Part shown: in pieces, positions 1 through 7,251 of the stretch | Layout: each line of letters opens with the position of its first letter | Position numbering within the stretch: position 1 is the first letter of the stretch | Assembly (NCBI GenBank): GCA_030754475.1 | Contig: JASMAE010000124.1 | Span: 1 to 10,622, forward strand | Direction of reading: 5' to 3' | Length of the DNA stretch: 10,622 bases | DNA from: Rhodospirillales bacterium | GTDB lineage: Bacteria > Pseudomonadota > Alphaproteobacteria > Rhodospirillales > JASLLV01 | Made by a program: the position numbers and the translations under genes | Notes under the pieces: generated by a model | What the model was told of the DNA's origin: nothing | The model's input: only the letters and a program-made list of their open reading frames with translations | Database searches by the model: none

Positions 1-808
1 GCCGGCCACCAAGTCCATTCCGAAGGAAATGCTGCCGGTCGTGGACAAACCCCTTATCCAGTACGCGCTCGAGGAGGCCCGGGACGCGGGCATCGAGGAG
101 TTCGTCTTCGTCACCGCGCGCGGCAAAAGCGCCTTGGAGGATCACTTCGAACATTCGGTTGAGCTCGAACAAGCCTTGCGCGCGCGCGGCAAGGACGCCG
201 AGCTCCATTCGATCCTGGACTTCCTGCCCCCACCCGGCGCGCTTTCGTCGATCCGCCAGCATGAAGCCCTGGGCCTGGGTCACGCGGTGTGGTGCGCGCG
301 CGCGCTGATTGGCGACGAGGCTTTCGCTGTCATCCTGGCCGACGATCTGATCATGGCGGCGCCCGGGTGCCTTCGCCAGATGATGGACGTCTACGCCGAG
401 ACGGGCGGCAACGTGGTCGCCGTCGAGGACGTCCCCCGCGAGCACACGAGCCGTTACGGAATCCTGGACGTCGTATCGGACGATGGCCGCCTGGCGCGGG
501 CGCAGGGGTTGGTCGAAAAACCGACCCCGGACGAGGCGCCCTCGACCTTGTCGATCATCGGTCGGTACGTTCTTCAGCCCGAGGTCTTCCGCCAACTCGA
601 CCGCCAGCAACGGGGCGCCGGCGGCGAGATCCAACTGACCGACGCCATGGCCGCGACGATCCCCGATATCCCGTTTCACGGATTGCGGTTCGAGGGGCGC
701 AGGTTCGACTGCGGGGTGAAGGCCGGGTTCGTTATCGCCAACATCGCGTTCGCGCTTGCGCGCCCCGATCTTGCGCCGGTGGTTCGCGAGGCGTTGGATT
801 CGCTATAG
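1..808 (+). CDS. galU: UTP-glucose-1-phosphate uridylyltransferase, 5'-truncated by the window edge
   Basis: Makes UDP-glucose from UTP and glucose-1-phosphate in the cytoplasm. The reading frame is open from base 2, and 268 codons are visible before TAG. The first visible residues, PATKSIPKEML, continue the nucleotide-binding loop whose glycine-rich first half lies outside the window. Compared with E. coli GalU (302 residues), about 20-25 N-terminal residues are missing, so the ATG at 29 is internal and not the start. Other family marks are GLGHAVWCA, the VILADDLI metal/nucleotide segment, VEKP, IIGRYVL, GGEIQLTDA and a late FDCGVKAGF. A 66-bp gap separates it from the UDP-glucose dehydrogenase, which uses its product directly. 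The TAG stop at 806-808 is clear. Other nucleotidyltransferases such as RfbA lack this exact motif set, so the assignment is secure. Confidence 0.95.
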   Translation, partial: PATKSIPKEMLPVVDKPLIQYALEEARDAGIEEFVFVTARGKSALEDHFEHSVELEQALRARGKDAELHSILDFLPPPGALSSIRQHEALGLGHAVWCARALIGDEAFAVILADDLIMAAPGCLRQMMDVYAETGGNVVAVEDVPREHTSRYGILDVVSDDGRLARAQGLVEKPTPDEAPSTLSIIGRYVLQPEVFRQLDRQQRGAGGEIQLTDAMAATIPDIPFHGLRFEGRRFDCGVKAGFVIANIAFALARPDLAPVVREALDSL

Positions 809-874
809 GGTCCGCCTGATGACGAAAGGAACGCGGCCGGCGCCGAATCGCGGTCCCGAGCGAGAGGGGGTTCC

Positions 875-2215
875 ATGCGCATCGCCATGATCGGAACAGG
901 ATACGTCGGCCTCGTGTCGGGGGCGTGCTTCTCGGAATTTGGAATCGACGTGGTGTGCGTGGACAAGGACGCCGACAAGGTCGGGCGCTTGCGCCGGGGC
1001 GAAATGCCCATTTATGAGCCGGGCCTCGACGGCCTGGTCGCCGGAAACGTGACCGCGGGACGCCTGTCGTTCACGGAAGACCTCGGGCCGGCCGTCGGCG
1101 CCGCCGACGCCGTGTTTATCGCCGTCGGCACGCCTTCGCGGCGTGGCGACGGCCACGCCGACCTCAGCTTCGTCGAGGCGGCGGCGCGAGAAATCGCCGC
1201 TGCGCTCAACGGTTATACGGTGATCGTGACAAAGTCCACGGTGCCCGTGGGCACCGGCGACGTGGTCGAGTCGATCATCGGAGAGGGGTGCCCAGACGGT
1301 GATTTCGAGGTGCTTTCAAACCCCGAGTTTCTGCGCGAGGGGTCGGCGATCAACGATTTCATGCACCCCGACCGGATCGTGATCGGCGGCGCGACGCCAC
1401 GCTCCGAGGCAGTGATGCGCCAAGTCTATCGGCCGCTCTTTCTGATGGAAACGCCGATGGTTTTCACGTCGCGGCGTACCGCCGAGTTGATCAAATACGC
1501 GGCGAACGCGTTTCTGGCGACCAAGGTCACGTTCATCAACGAGATCGCCGATTTGTGCGAGCGCGTGGACGCCGACATCCAAGACGTGGCCAAGGGTATC
1601 GGCCTCGACGGCCGGATCGGCCCCAAGTTCCTGCATGCCGGTCCCGGGTTCGGGGGCTCATGCTTTCCGAAGGACACGCTCGCGCTGGTGCGTACGGCCG
1701 AGGAGGCGGACAGTCCGCTGCGCATCGTTCGCGCGGTCGTCGAAATCAACGATGCCCGCAAGACGCGCATGGCGCGCAAGATCATTGACGCCTGCGGCGG
1801 CTCGGTCGAGGGCCGGACCATCGCGATCCTTGGGGTCGCCTTCAAGCCCAACACGGACGACATGCGCGAAGCGCCCAGCCTCGACATCATCCCCGCGCTT
1901 CAGACCGCTGGCGCCACCATCCGCGCCTTCGATCCCGAGGCCATGGACGAGGCCAAATCCCTGCTAGACGGCGTCATCTGGTGCGAGGACGCATACGACG
2001 CCATGAAGGACGCCGACGCGCTCGCGATTCTTACCGAGTGGAACGAGTTCCGGGCGCTGGACCTCAATCGCGCCAAAGAGATCATGAAACACGGCGTGAT
2101 GATCGATTTGCGGAACATCTACCGCCCGGAAGAGATGACGTCGGCGGGATGGACGTACTTAAGCATCGGCCGCCCCGCCGCCGGAACGCGGCGCGAGCGG
2201 GTTCCGGCGCAATGA
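875..2215 (+). CDS. ugd: UDP-glucose 6-dehydrogenase
   Basis: Oxidises UDP-glucose twice with NAD+ to UDP-glucuronate, a precursor for exopolysaccharide, capsule or lipid A sugars. The 446 residues match the usual length of the bacterial family. The N-terminal Rossmann motif GTGYVGL (about residues 7-13) is followed by VGTPSRRGDGHADLS, KSTVPVGT and NPEFLREG. LIKYAANAF contains the conserved Lys207, and GFGGSCFPKD contains the catalytic nucleophile Cys263. The C-terminal UDP-binding domain starts with FKPNTDDMREAPS. The ATG at 875 is preceded by a purine-rich GAGAGGGGG (862-870) and begins directly with the Rossmann strand, so no earlier start is needed. It lies downstream of galU and 4 bp upstream of a phosphohexomutase, which fits a sugar-nucleotide operon. 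GDP-mannose dehydrogenase (AlgD) is a relative, but the motif wording and the galU neighbour favour Ugd. Confidence 0.95.
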   Translation: MRIAMIGTGYVGLVSGACFSEFGIDVVCVDKDADKVGRLRRGEMPIYEPGLDGLVAGNVTAGRLSFTEDLGPAVGAADAVFIAVGTPSRRGDGHADLSFVEAAAREIAAALNGYTVIVTKSTVPVGTGDVVESIIGEGCPDGDFEVLSNPEFLREGSAINDFMHPDRIVIGGATPRSEAVMRQVYRPLFLMETPMVFTSRRTAELIKYAANAFLATKVTFINEIADLCERVDADIQDVAKGIGLDGRIGPKFLHAGPGFGGSCFPKDTLALVRTAEEADSPLRIVRAVVEINDARKTRMARKIIDACGGSVEGRTIAILGVAFKPNTDDMREAPSLDIIPALQTAGATIRAFDPEAMDEAKSLLDGVIWCEDAYDAMKDADALAILTEWNEFRALDLNRAKEIMKHGVMIDLRNIYRPEEMTSAGWTYLSIGRPAAGTRRERVPAQ

Positions 2216-2218
2216 GGG
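2214..2218 (+). promoter_or_regulatory. Ribosome binding site deciding the phosphomannomutase start
   Basis: GAGGG overlaps the last two bases of the ugd TGA stop. It lies 7 nt before the GTG at 2226 but only 1 nt before the GTG at 2220. The spacing therefore favours 2226 as the start of the next gene and suggests translational coupling to ugd. Confidence 0.55.
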
Positions 2219-2225
2219 CGTGGCC

Positions 2226-3608
2226 GTGGGACACCGCCTCGATCCTTCGATCCTCCGCGAATATGACATTCGCGGTGTCGTCGACGAAAGCCTGAACGCC
2301 GAAGACGTCCGCGCCATCGCCCGCGGTTTCGGAACGATGATCGCCGGTGATCACGCGGCCACCGTCGCGGTCGGCTACGACGGCCGGACCACGTCGCCCG
2401 CGCTCGAGGCGGCCTTGGTGGAGGGGCTCACAGCCTGCGGTCACTCGGTGGTGCGGACGGGGCTTGGGCCGACGCCGATGCTCTATTACGCCACCCACGT
2501 GCTGGAGGCGGACGCGGGGCTCATGGTGACCGGCTCGCACAATCCGCCCGAATACAACGGCATCAAGATCGTCTCCAAGGGGCTGCCGTTCTACGGCGCC
2601 GACATCCAGAATCTCGGCACGGTGGTGGCGGGTGGCGATTTCGCGTCCGGGCGGGGTCGCGTCGAGGACCGGCCGATGGTCGAGCCGTATACCGACCGAT
2701 TGCTCGCGGGCTATACCGGCACCAGCGCGCTCGCGGTCGCCTGGGACGCCGGCAATGGCGCGACCGGCGACGTGCTGCAAGCGTTGACCGCCCGTCTTCC
2801 CGGCCGCCATGTTCTCTTGAACGAGACCATCGACGGCACCTTCCCGGCGCACCACCCGGATCCGACAGTCGAAGCGAACCTGCGACAGCTCAAAGACGCG
2901 GTTAGGGGTGCGAATTGCGACCTCGGCATCGCCTTCGACGGCGACGGCGACAGGATCGGGGTCGTCGATTCGCGCGAACGCGTGCTCTGGGGAGATCAAC
3001 TGCTCGCCATCCTGGCCCGCGCGGTGTTGGAAGCGCTGCCCGGTGCCACCATCATCGCCGACGTCAAGGCGAGCCAAGTGCTGTTCGACGAGATCGCGCG
3101 ACTCGGCGGAAAGCCACTGATGTGGCGGACCGGCCACTCCGTCATCAAGTCGAAGATGGTCGAGACGAAGGCCCCTCTCGCTGGCGAGATGAGCGGCCAC
3201 ATCTTCTACGCCCACGGATATTACGGTTTCGACGACGCGATGTTCGCGGCCGTCCGGCTTCTGTCCGACCTCAGCCGGACGGGCGAATCGCTTGCCGAGT
3301 TGCGCGACGGCTTGCCCGAGACCGTGAACACGCCCGAGATCCGATTTCCGTGTCCCGACGCGCAGAAGTGGGTGGTGATCGACGACGTTCGGCGCCGGCT
3401 CGAAGACGCCAAGGGAATCACGGTCAACGACATCGATGGTGTGCGGGTCACCTCGGCCGATGGTTGGTGGTTGCTCAGGGCCTCGAACACTCAGCCCGTG
3501 CTGGTCGCGCGCTGCGAGTCCGCGGACGTGGACGGGCTTCAGCGTTTGAAGGACGCGCTGGCCGAGCAACTGAAGCTGAGCGGCATCGAGCCGCCCGCGC
3601 TCGACTAG
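2226..3608 (+). CDS. manB: Phosphomannomutase/phosphoglucomutase (alpha-D-phosphohexomutase family)
   Basis: Interconverts hexose 6-phosphates and 1-phosphates (mannose and/or glucose), feeding GDP-mannose or UDP-glucose synthesis. Numbering is from the GTG at 2226 (460 residues); the GTG at 2220 would add two residues. The protein begins with PSILREYDIRG, normal for the family. TGSHNP holds the phosphoserine (Ser104), DGDGDR binds Mg2+ (Asp238, Asp240, Asp242), GEMSGH is the sugar-specificity loop (Glu321, Ser323, His325), and RASNT near the C-terminus binds phosphate (Arg418-Thr422). GEMSGH is typical of dual PMM/PGM enzymes such as AlgC, so dual specificity is likely but not proven; the symbol could equally be algC or pgm. 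It is the third gene of the sugar-nucleotide operon. Its TAG stop lies within the CTAG shared with the convergent cytochrome gene, leaving no room for a separate terminator. Confidence 0.92.
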   Translation: MGHRLDPSILREYDIRGVVDESLNAEDVRAIARGFGTMIAGDHAATVAVGYDGRTTSPALEAALVEGLTACGHSVVRTGLGPTPMLYYATHVLEADAGLMVTGSHNPPEYNGIKIVSKGLPFYGADIQNLGTVVAGGDFASGRGRVEDRPMVEPYTDRLLAGYTGTSALAVAWDAGNGATGDVLQALTARLPGRHVLLNETIDGTFPAHHPDPTVEANLRQLKDAVRGANCDLGIAFDGDGDRIGVVDSRERVLWGDQLLAILARAVLEALPGATIIADVKASQVLFDEIARLGGKPLMWRTGHSVIKSKMVETKAPLAGEMSGHIFYAHGYYGFDDAMFAAVRLLSDLSRTGESLAELRDGLPETVNTPEIRFPCPDAQKWVVIDDVRRRLEDAKGITVNDIDGVRVTSADGWWLLRASNTQPVLVARCESADVDGLQRLKDALAEQLKLSGIEPPALD

Positions 3609-4165
3609 ACCTCTACGCCGGCGCGGCCGTTGAGCCGGGCCTGGCGGCTACGGATGGCGTCGGGCCAGCGGCTCTTGATGAAGGCCAGCGAGGCCCAGAT
3701 CTCGGCGTCGCTCAACGCGTCCGCGAACGACGGCATGTTGCTGCGGAAACCGGCGGGCGCCAGCGCCGCGCCGCCCCGGCGCGTGTATTCGAAGAGATAA
3801 TCGTCCGGATGATGCCAAGTGTGCCCGTTGGCGTCGTGCGGGGGCGCGGGAAACGTCCCGTCCGCCTTCTGCCACCGCCACCCGGCCTCGCCTTCGAGGT
3901 TGACGCCGTGGCACAGCGCGCAGTGCGCGGCGTAGGTTTCCGCCCCCAGCGCGACGAGCGCCGCGTCACCGGCGTCGGCGCCCAGCATCGGCGATGCATC
4001 GCGCAACAGCGCCCAGCCGGCGACGACGGCCGCGATGACGACCGCGATGGGGATCAGGAATGTGCGCAATCTCGGCGCCGCGCCCGGCTTGGACTGGCGC
4101 GGTGCGCCTGCGCGGGCGCGCCGGCGACGGGCGCCGCCGAGACGATTAACAGGTTTGCTTCGCAT
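3605..4165 (-). CDS. Membrane-anchored mono-haem c-type cytochrome
   Basis: A small electron-transfer protein of class I cytochrome c type, 186 residues from the ATG at 4165. A GTG at 4168 would add one residue. A very basic N-terminus (about residues 1-35, including an RRRR run) precedes one hydrophobic helix (about 36-54, LIPIAVVIAAVVAGWALL). This indicates a cytoplasmic tail, an uncleaved anchor and a periplasmic haem domain. The haem site is CALCH (Cys82, Cys85, His86), and the Met144 in NMPSF is the probable axial ligand. The middle segment, with PAPPHDANGHTWHHPDD and a C-terminal LSDAEIWASLAFIKS, resembles standalone cytochromes often annotated as COG2010. The electron partner is unknown. 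The gene is flanked by unrelated genes, convergent with the mutase and divergent from the aldehyde dehydrogenases, so context gives no role. No strong Shine-Dalgarno is seen upstream. Confidence 0.88.
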   Translation of the reverse strand: MRSKPVNRLGGARRRRARAGAPRQSKPGAAPRLRTFLIPIAVVIAAVVAGWALLRDASPMLGADAGDAALVALGAETYAAHCALCHGVNLEGEAGWRWQKADGTFPAPPHDANGHTWHHPDDYLFEYTRRGGAALAPAGFRSNMPSFADALSDAEIWASLAFIKSRWPDAIRSRQARLNGRAGVEV

Positions 4166-4174
4166 CACTATAAT
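4146..4174 (+). promoter_or_regulatory. Predicted sigma70-type promoter for the tandem gabD-like genes
   Basis: TTAACA (4146-4151) is separated by exactly 17 nt from TATAAT (4169-4174), a perfect -10 with a 5/6 match to the -35 consensus. Transcription would start near 4181, giving an untranslated leader of about 40 nt before the aldehyde dehydrogenase start. The promoter overlaps the start codon and first codons of the oppositely oriented cytochrome gene, so initiation here could interfere with cytochrome expression. The prediction rests on sequence match only. Confidence 0.6.
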
Positions 4175-4212
4175 CCATAACCGAACCGCCCCAATAACGC
4201 CCGTCAGAATAA

Positions 4213-4217
4213 GAGGG
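4213..4217 (+). promoter_or_regulatory. Ribosome binding site of the first gabD-like gene
   Basis: GAGGG precedes two adjacent in-frame ATG codons at 4219 and 4222. It is 1 nt from the first and 4 nt from the second, so the second ATG is the more plausible start. Confidence 0.5.
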
Positions 4218-4221
4218 AATG

Positions 4222-5685
4222 ATGAATCTCAATCTCAGGGATGCGAAGCTTTTTCGCCAACAGTGCTACATCGACGGCGCCTGGACGGGGTCCACGACCG
4301 GCCGGTCGTTCGAGGTCAACAACCCCGCCGACGGCTCGATTCTGGGAACCGTGCCGGAGCTGACGGCGGAAGAAACCGGCAACGCGATCAACGCCGCCGA
4401 GGCCGCTTTTCGTGAATGGAGCCGCAAGCCTGCGAAGGAACGCGCGAGCGTGCTCAGGGCCTGGCTTGATCTGATCCGCGAGCACACCGAGGATTTGGCG
4501 ACTCTTCTCACCGTCGAGCAAGGCAAGCCCTTGGCCGAGTCCACCGGGGAAATCGGAATGGGCTGCGGCATGCTCGAATGGTTCCTCGAGGAAGGTAAGC
4601 GCATTTACGGCGATACGATCCCGACGCCCGCGAACGACCGGCGCATCGTCGTCATCAAGCAGCCGATCGGCGTCGTCGCGGCGATCACGCCTTGGAACTT
4701 TCCCCACGGCATGATCATGCGCAAGTGCTCTCCCGCCTTGGCGGCCGGCTGTACGGTCGTTATCAAGCCCGCGAGCATGACCCCTTATTCGGCGCTTGCG
4801 CTGGCCGAGCTCGCCGACCGCGCCGGAATCCCGAAAGGGGTCATCAACGTGATCACCGGCGCGGCGTCCGAAGTGGGCGGCGAGCTCACCTCGAATGCGA
4901 CCGTGCGCAAGCTTTCGTTCACGGGCTCCACCGAGATCGGCAAGGTGCTGATGCGCCAATGCGCCGATACGGTAAAGAAGATGTCGCTCGAGCTTGGCGG
5001 CAACGCGCCGTTCCTCGTCTTTGACGATGCCGATCTCGACCAAGCGGTGGACGGCCTCATCGCGTCCAAGTTCCGCAATTCGGGCCAGACCTGCGTTTGC
5101 GCCAACCGCGTGTTTGCGCAAGATTCCGTCTACGACGACTTCCTCTCCCGCTTCGCCCAGGCCGCGTCCGCGCTCAAGGTAGGGCCGGGGCTCGATCGCG
5201 AGAACAACCAGGGTCCGCTGATCAACGCGGACGGCGTCGAAAAGGTCGAGCGCCTGGTCGAGGACGCGGTCAAAAGTGGCGCGCGCATCGTCATCGGCGG
5301 CAAACGCCACGAGCGGGGGGGCACCTTCTACGAGCCGACGCTGCTGGCCGACGTCACTATGGACATGGATGTGGCGCGCGAGGAGATCTTCGGACCCGTG
5401 GCGCCGGTCATCCGGTTCAAGGACGAGGAGGAGGCGATCCGCTTGGCCAACGACACCGAATACGGCCTGGCGGCCTACTTCTACGCCCGCGACATGGGGC
5501 GCGTCTGGCGGGTCGCCGAAGGACTGGAATCGGGCGTCGTCGGGATCAACGTAGGCGTCTCGGCCAGCGAAGTGGCCCCCTTCGGCGGCTGGAAGGAATC
5601 CGGCATCGGCCGCGAGGGCTCGAAGTACGGAATCGACGAGTTCGTCGAGATCAAGTACCTCTGCGTCGGCGGCGTTGACCGTTAA
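4222..5685 (+). CDS. gabD: Succinate-semialdehyde dehydrogenase-like NAD(P)+-dependent aldehyde dehydrogenase (copy 1)
   Basis: Member of the aldehyde dehydrogenase superfamily, closest by eye to E. coli GabD, which oxidises succinate semialdehyde to succinate (end of the GABA shunt). There are 487 residues from the ATG at 4222. Catalytic residues are intact: Asn159 (TPWNF), Glu257 (LELGGNAPF) and nucleophile Cys291 (GQTCVCANR, with the CxC pair also found in GabD). The cofactor Lys182 (KPAS) is present. Carboxylate-binding positions known for SSADH are kept: Arg167, Arg285 and Ser460. Several channel positions differ from typical GabD: Met166 where Thr is usual, GMGCGML at 112-118, and Val444 where the INTG motif has Thr. 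The substrate may therefore differ, for example glutarate semialdehyde or another omega-carboxy aldehyde; that is inference. It has its own promoter and is followed after 108 bp by a paralogue. Confidence 0.88.
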   Translation: MNLNLRDAKLFRQQCYIDGAWTGSTTGRSFEVNNPADGSILGTVPELTAEETGNAINAAEAAFREWSRKPAKERASVLRAWLDLIREHTEDLATLLTVEQGKPLAESTGEIGMGCGMLEWFLEEGKRIYGDTIPTPANDRRIVVIKQPIGVVAAITPWNFPHGMIMRKCSPALAAGCTVVIKPASMTPYSALALAELADRAGIPKGVINVITGAASEVGGELTSNATVRKLSFTGSTEIGKVLMRQCADTVKKMSLELGGNAPFLVFDDADLDQAVDGLIASKFRNSGQTCVCANRVFAQDSVYDDFLSRFAQAASALKVGPGLDRENNQGPLINADGVEKVERLVEDAVKSGARIVIGGKRHERGGTFYEPTLLADVTMDMDVAREEIFGPVAPVIRFKDEEEAIRLANDTEYGLAAYFYARDMGRVWRVAEGLESGVVGINVGVSASEVAPFGGWKESGIGREGSKYGIDEFVEIKYLCVGGVDR

Positions 5686-5719
5686 GATATCGGCGCGTCG
5701 CGCGTAGCGGACTCAACCC

Positions 5720-5772
5720 GAACCAAAGGGCCGGGCGCACCCGCCGACGGGTCTAGGCGCCCGGCCCGGTTC
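5720..5772 (+). repeat. Nested GC-rich hairpin between the two gabD-like genes
   Basis: A perfect 11-bp inverted repeat, GGGCCGGGCGC (5728-5738) with GCGCCCGGCCC (5757-5767), is extended outward by GAACC/GGTTC (5720-5724 with 5768-5772) across an AAA bulge. It encloses a second perfect stem, ACCCG/CGGGT, around the tetraloop CCGA (5739-5752). The gabD1 stop is at 5683-5685 and the next start at 5794. There is no T-tract after the stem, so it is not a classic intrinsic terminator. It could be a 3'-end stabiliser, an RNA-processing site, an attenuator or a small palindromic repeat. The 108-bp intergenic gap has no gene. Confidence 0.7.
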
Positions 5773-5793
5773 CAATGAAAATCCGAGGACACC

Positions 5794-7251
5794 ATGCAAA
5801 TCAAGGATCAAAGCCTCTTCCGCCAGCAGTGCTACATCGACGGTGCTTGGCACGACGCTGATTCCGGCAAGACCTTTGAGGTTGACAACCCCGCCGACGG
5901 CTCGGTGCTCGGCACGGTTCCGGCGATGGGCGTCGCCGAGACCAGGCGCGCCATCGAGGCCGCCGACCGGGCTTTCCCGGAGTGGAGCCAGAGACCGGCC
6001 AAGGAACGGAGCGCAGTCCTGCGCCGCTGGTTCGAACTGATGATGGAGAACGTCGACGACCTGGGCATCGTGATGACCGCCGAGCAGGGCAAGCCGATGG
6101 CTGAATCCCGCGGCGAGGTGGCCTACGGCGCCTCGTTCATCGAGTGGTACGCCGAAGAGGGCAAGCGTATCTACGGCGACACCATTCCGACGCCGGCGAA
6201 CGACCGCCGGATCATCGTGCTCAAGCAGCCCGTGGGCGTGGTCGCCGCGATCACGCCGTGGAACTTTCCCAACGCCATGATCACGCGCAAATGCGGGCCC
6301 GCGCTCGCGGCCGGGTGCACGGTGGTGGCCAGGCCGGCGAGCGCCACGCCCTATTCCGCGCTCGCGCTGGGCGAACTCGCCGAGCGGGCCGGCTTTCCGG
6401 CCGGCGTTTTCAACGTGATCACCGGCCCCTCGGGCGACGTCGGCGGCGAGCTCACTTCGAACCCGAAGGTGCGAAAACTGACCTTCACCGGCTCCACCGA
6501 AGTCGGCAAGGAGCTGATGGCCCAGTGCGCCGGCACGGTAAAGAAGGTGTCGCTCGAACTCGGCGGCAACGCGCCGTTCACGGTCTTCGACGACGCCGAG
6601 TTGGATGCCGCCGTCGACGGCGCGATCGCGTCCAAGTTCCGCAACACCGGTCAGACCTGCGTTTGCGCGAACCGCATCTATGCGCAGGATACGGTTTACG
6701 ACGACTTCGTCGGAAGGCTGGGCCAGGCGGCCTCGGGGCTGCGCGTCGGTCCCGGCCTCGCGGGTGAAACCGACCAGGGGCCGTTGATCAACGCCGAAGG
6801 GATCGAGAAGGTCGAGCGGCTGGTCGCCGACGCCCTCGAACAGGGCGCGCGCGTCGTCGTCGGCGGAAAGCGCCACGCGCTCGGCGGCAACTTTTACGAG
6901 CCGACCGTGCTCGCCGACGTCACCGACGACATGGACGTGGCCCGCGAAGAGATCTTCGGCCCTGTCGCGCCGGTTCTGCGCTTCAAGACCGAGGATGAGG
7001 CGATCCGGATCGCCAACGATACGCCCTTTGGGCTCGCGTCGTACTTTTACGCCCGCGACATGGGCCGCATCTGGCGGGTCTCGGAGGCGCTGGAGTACGG
7101 CATTGTCAGCGTGAACACCGGCATCTTCTCGACCGAGGTGGCGCCGTTCGGCGGTTGGAAGGAATCCGGCACCGGCCGCGAAGGTTCCAAGTACGGGATC
7201 GACGACTTCGTCGAGATCAAGTACCTCTGCATGGGCGGCGTCGATCGGTAG
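5794..7251 (+). CDS. gabD: Succinate-semialdehyde dehydrogenase-like NAD(P)+-dependent aldehyde dehydrogenase (copy 2)
   Basis: Paralogue of the preceding gene, very roughly 70% identical at protein level by eye, sharing start (LFRQQCYIDGAW) and end (GGVDR). It has 485 residues, the normal length for GabD. GAGGA (5785-5789) lies 4 nt before the ATG. The catalytic set is intact: Asn157, Glu255 and Cys289 in GQTCVCANR. SSADH carboxylate-binding positions Arg165, Arg283 and Ser458 are present. Its channel residues (AYGASFIEW at 110-118, AMITRK at 161-166, VNTGI at 440-444) are closer to E. coli GabD than those of copy 1. The strongly conserved cofactor lysine of the KPAS motif is replaced by Arg180 (RPAS; codon AGG at 6331-6333), which may alter NADP+/NAD+ binding. 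Oxidation of succinate semialdehyde is the best guess. It could be co-transcribed with copy 1 if the hairpin between them allows read-through. No gabT is present in the window. Confidence 0.9.
   Translation: MQIKDQSLFRQQCYIDGAWHDADSGKTFEVDNPADGSVLGTVPAMGVAETRRAIEAADRAFPEWSQRPAKERSAVLRRWFELMMENVDDLGIVMTAEQGKPMAESRGEVAYGASFIEWYAEEGKRIYGDTIPTPANDRRIIVLKQPVGVVAAITPWNFPNAMITRKCGPALAAGCTVVARPASATPYSALALGELAERAGFPAGVFNVITGPSGDVGGELTSNPKVRKLTFTGSTEVGKELMAQCAGTVKKVSLELGGNAPFTVFDDAELDAAVDGAIASKFRNTGQTCVCANRIYAQDTVYDDFVGRLGQAASGLRVGPGLAGETDQGPLINAEGIEKVERLVADALEQGARVVVGGKRHALGGNFYEPTVLADVTDDMDVAREEIFGPVAPVLRFKTEDEAIRIANDTPFGLASYFYARDMGRIWRVSEALEYGIVSVNTGIFSTEVAPFGGWKESGTGREGSKYGIDDFVEIKYLCMGGVDR

Noticed and set aside
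2082..3569. 495-codon minus-strand open frame opposite the phosphomannomutase
   Set aside because: It is antisense to a gene with every catalytic motif intact, has no recognisable domains, and runs into ugd.
2915..4180. 421-codon plus-strand open frame spanning manB and the cytochrome
   Set aside because: It is a +2-type shadow of manB followed by the antisense of the cytochrome. The Arg-rich composition is typical of spurious frames in GC-rich DNA.
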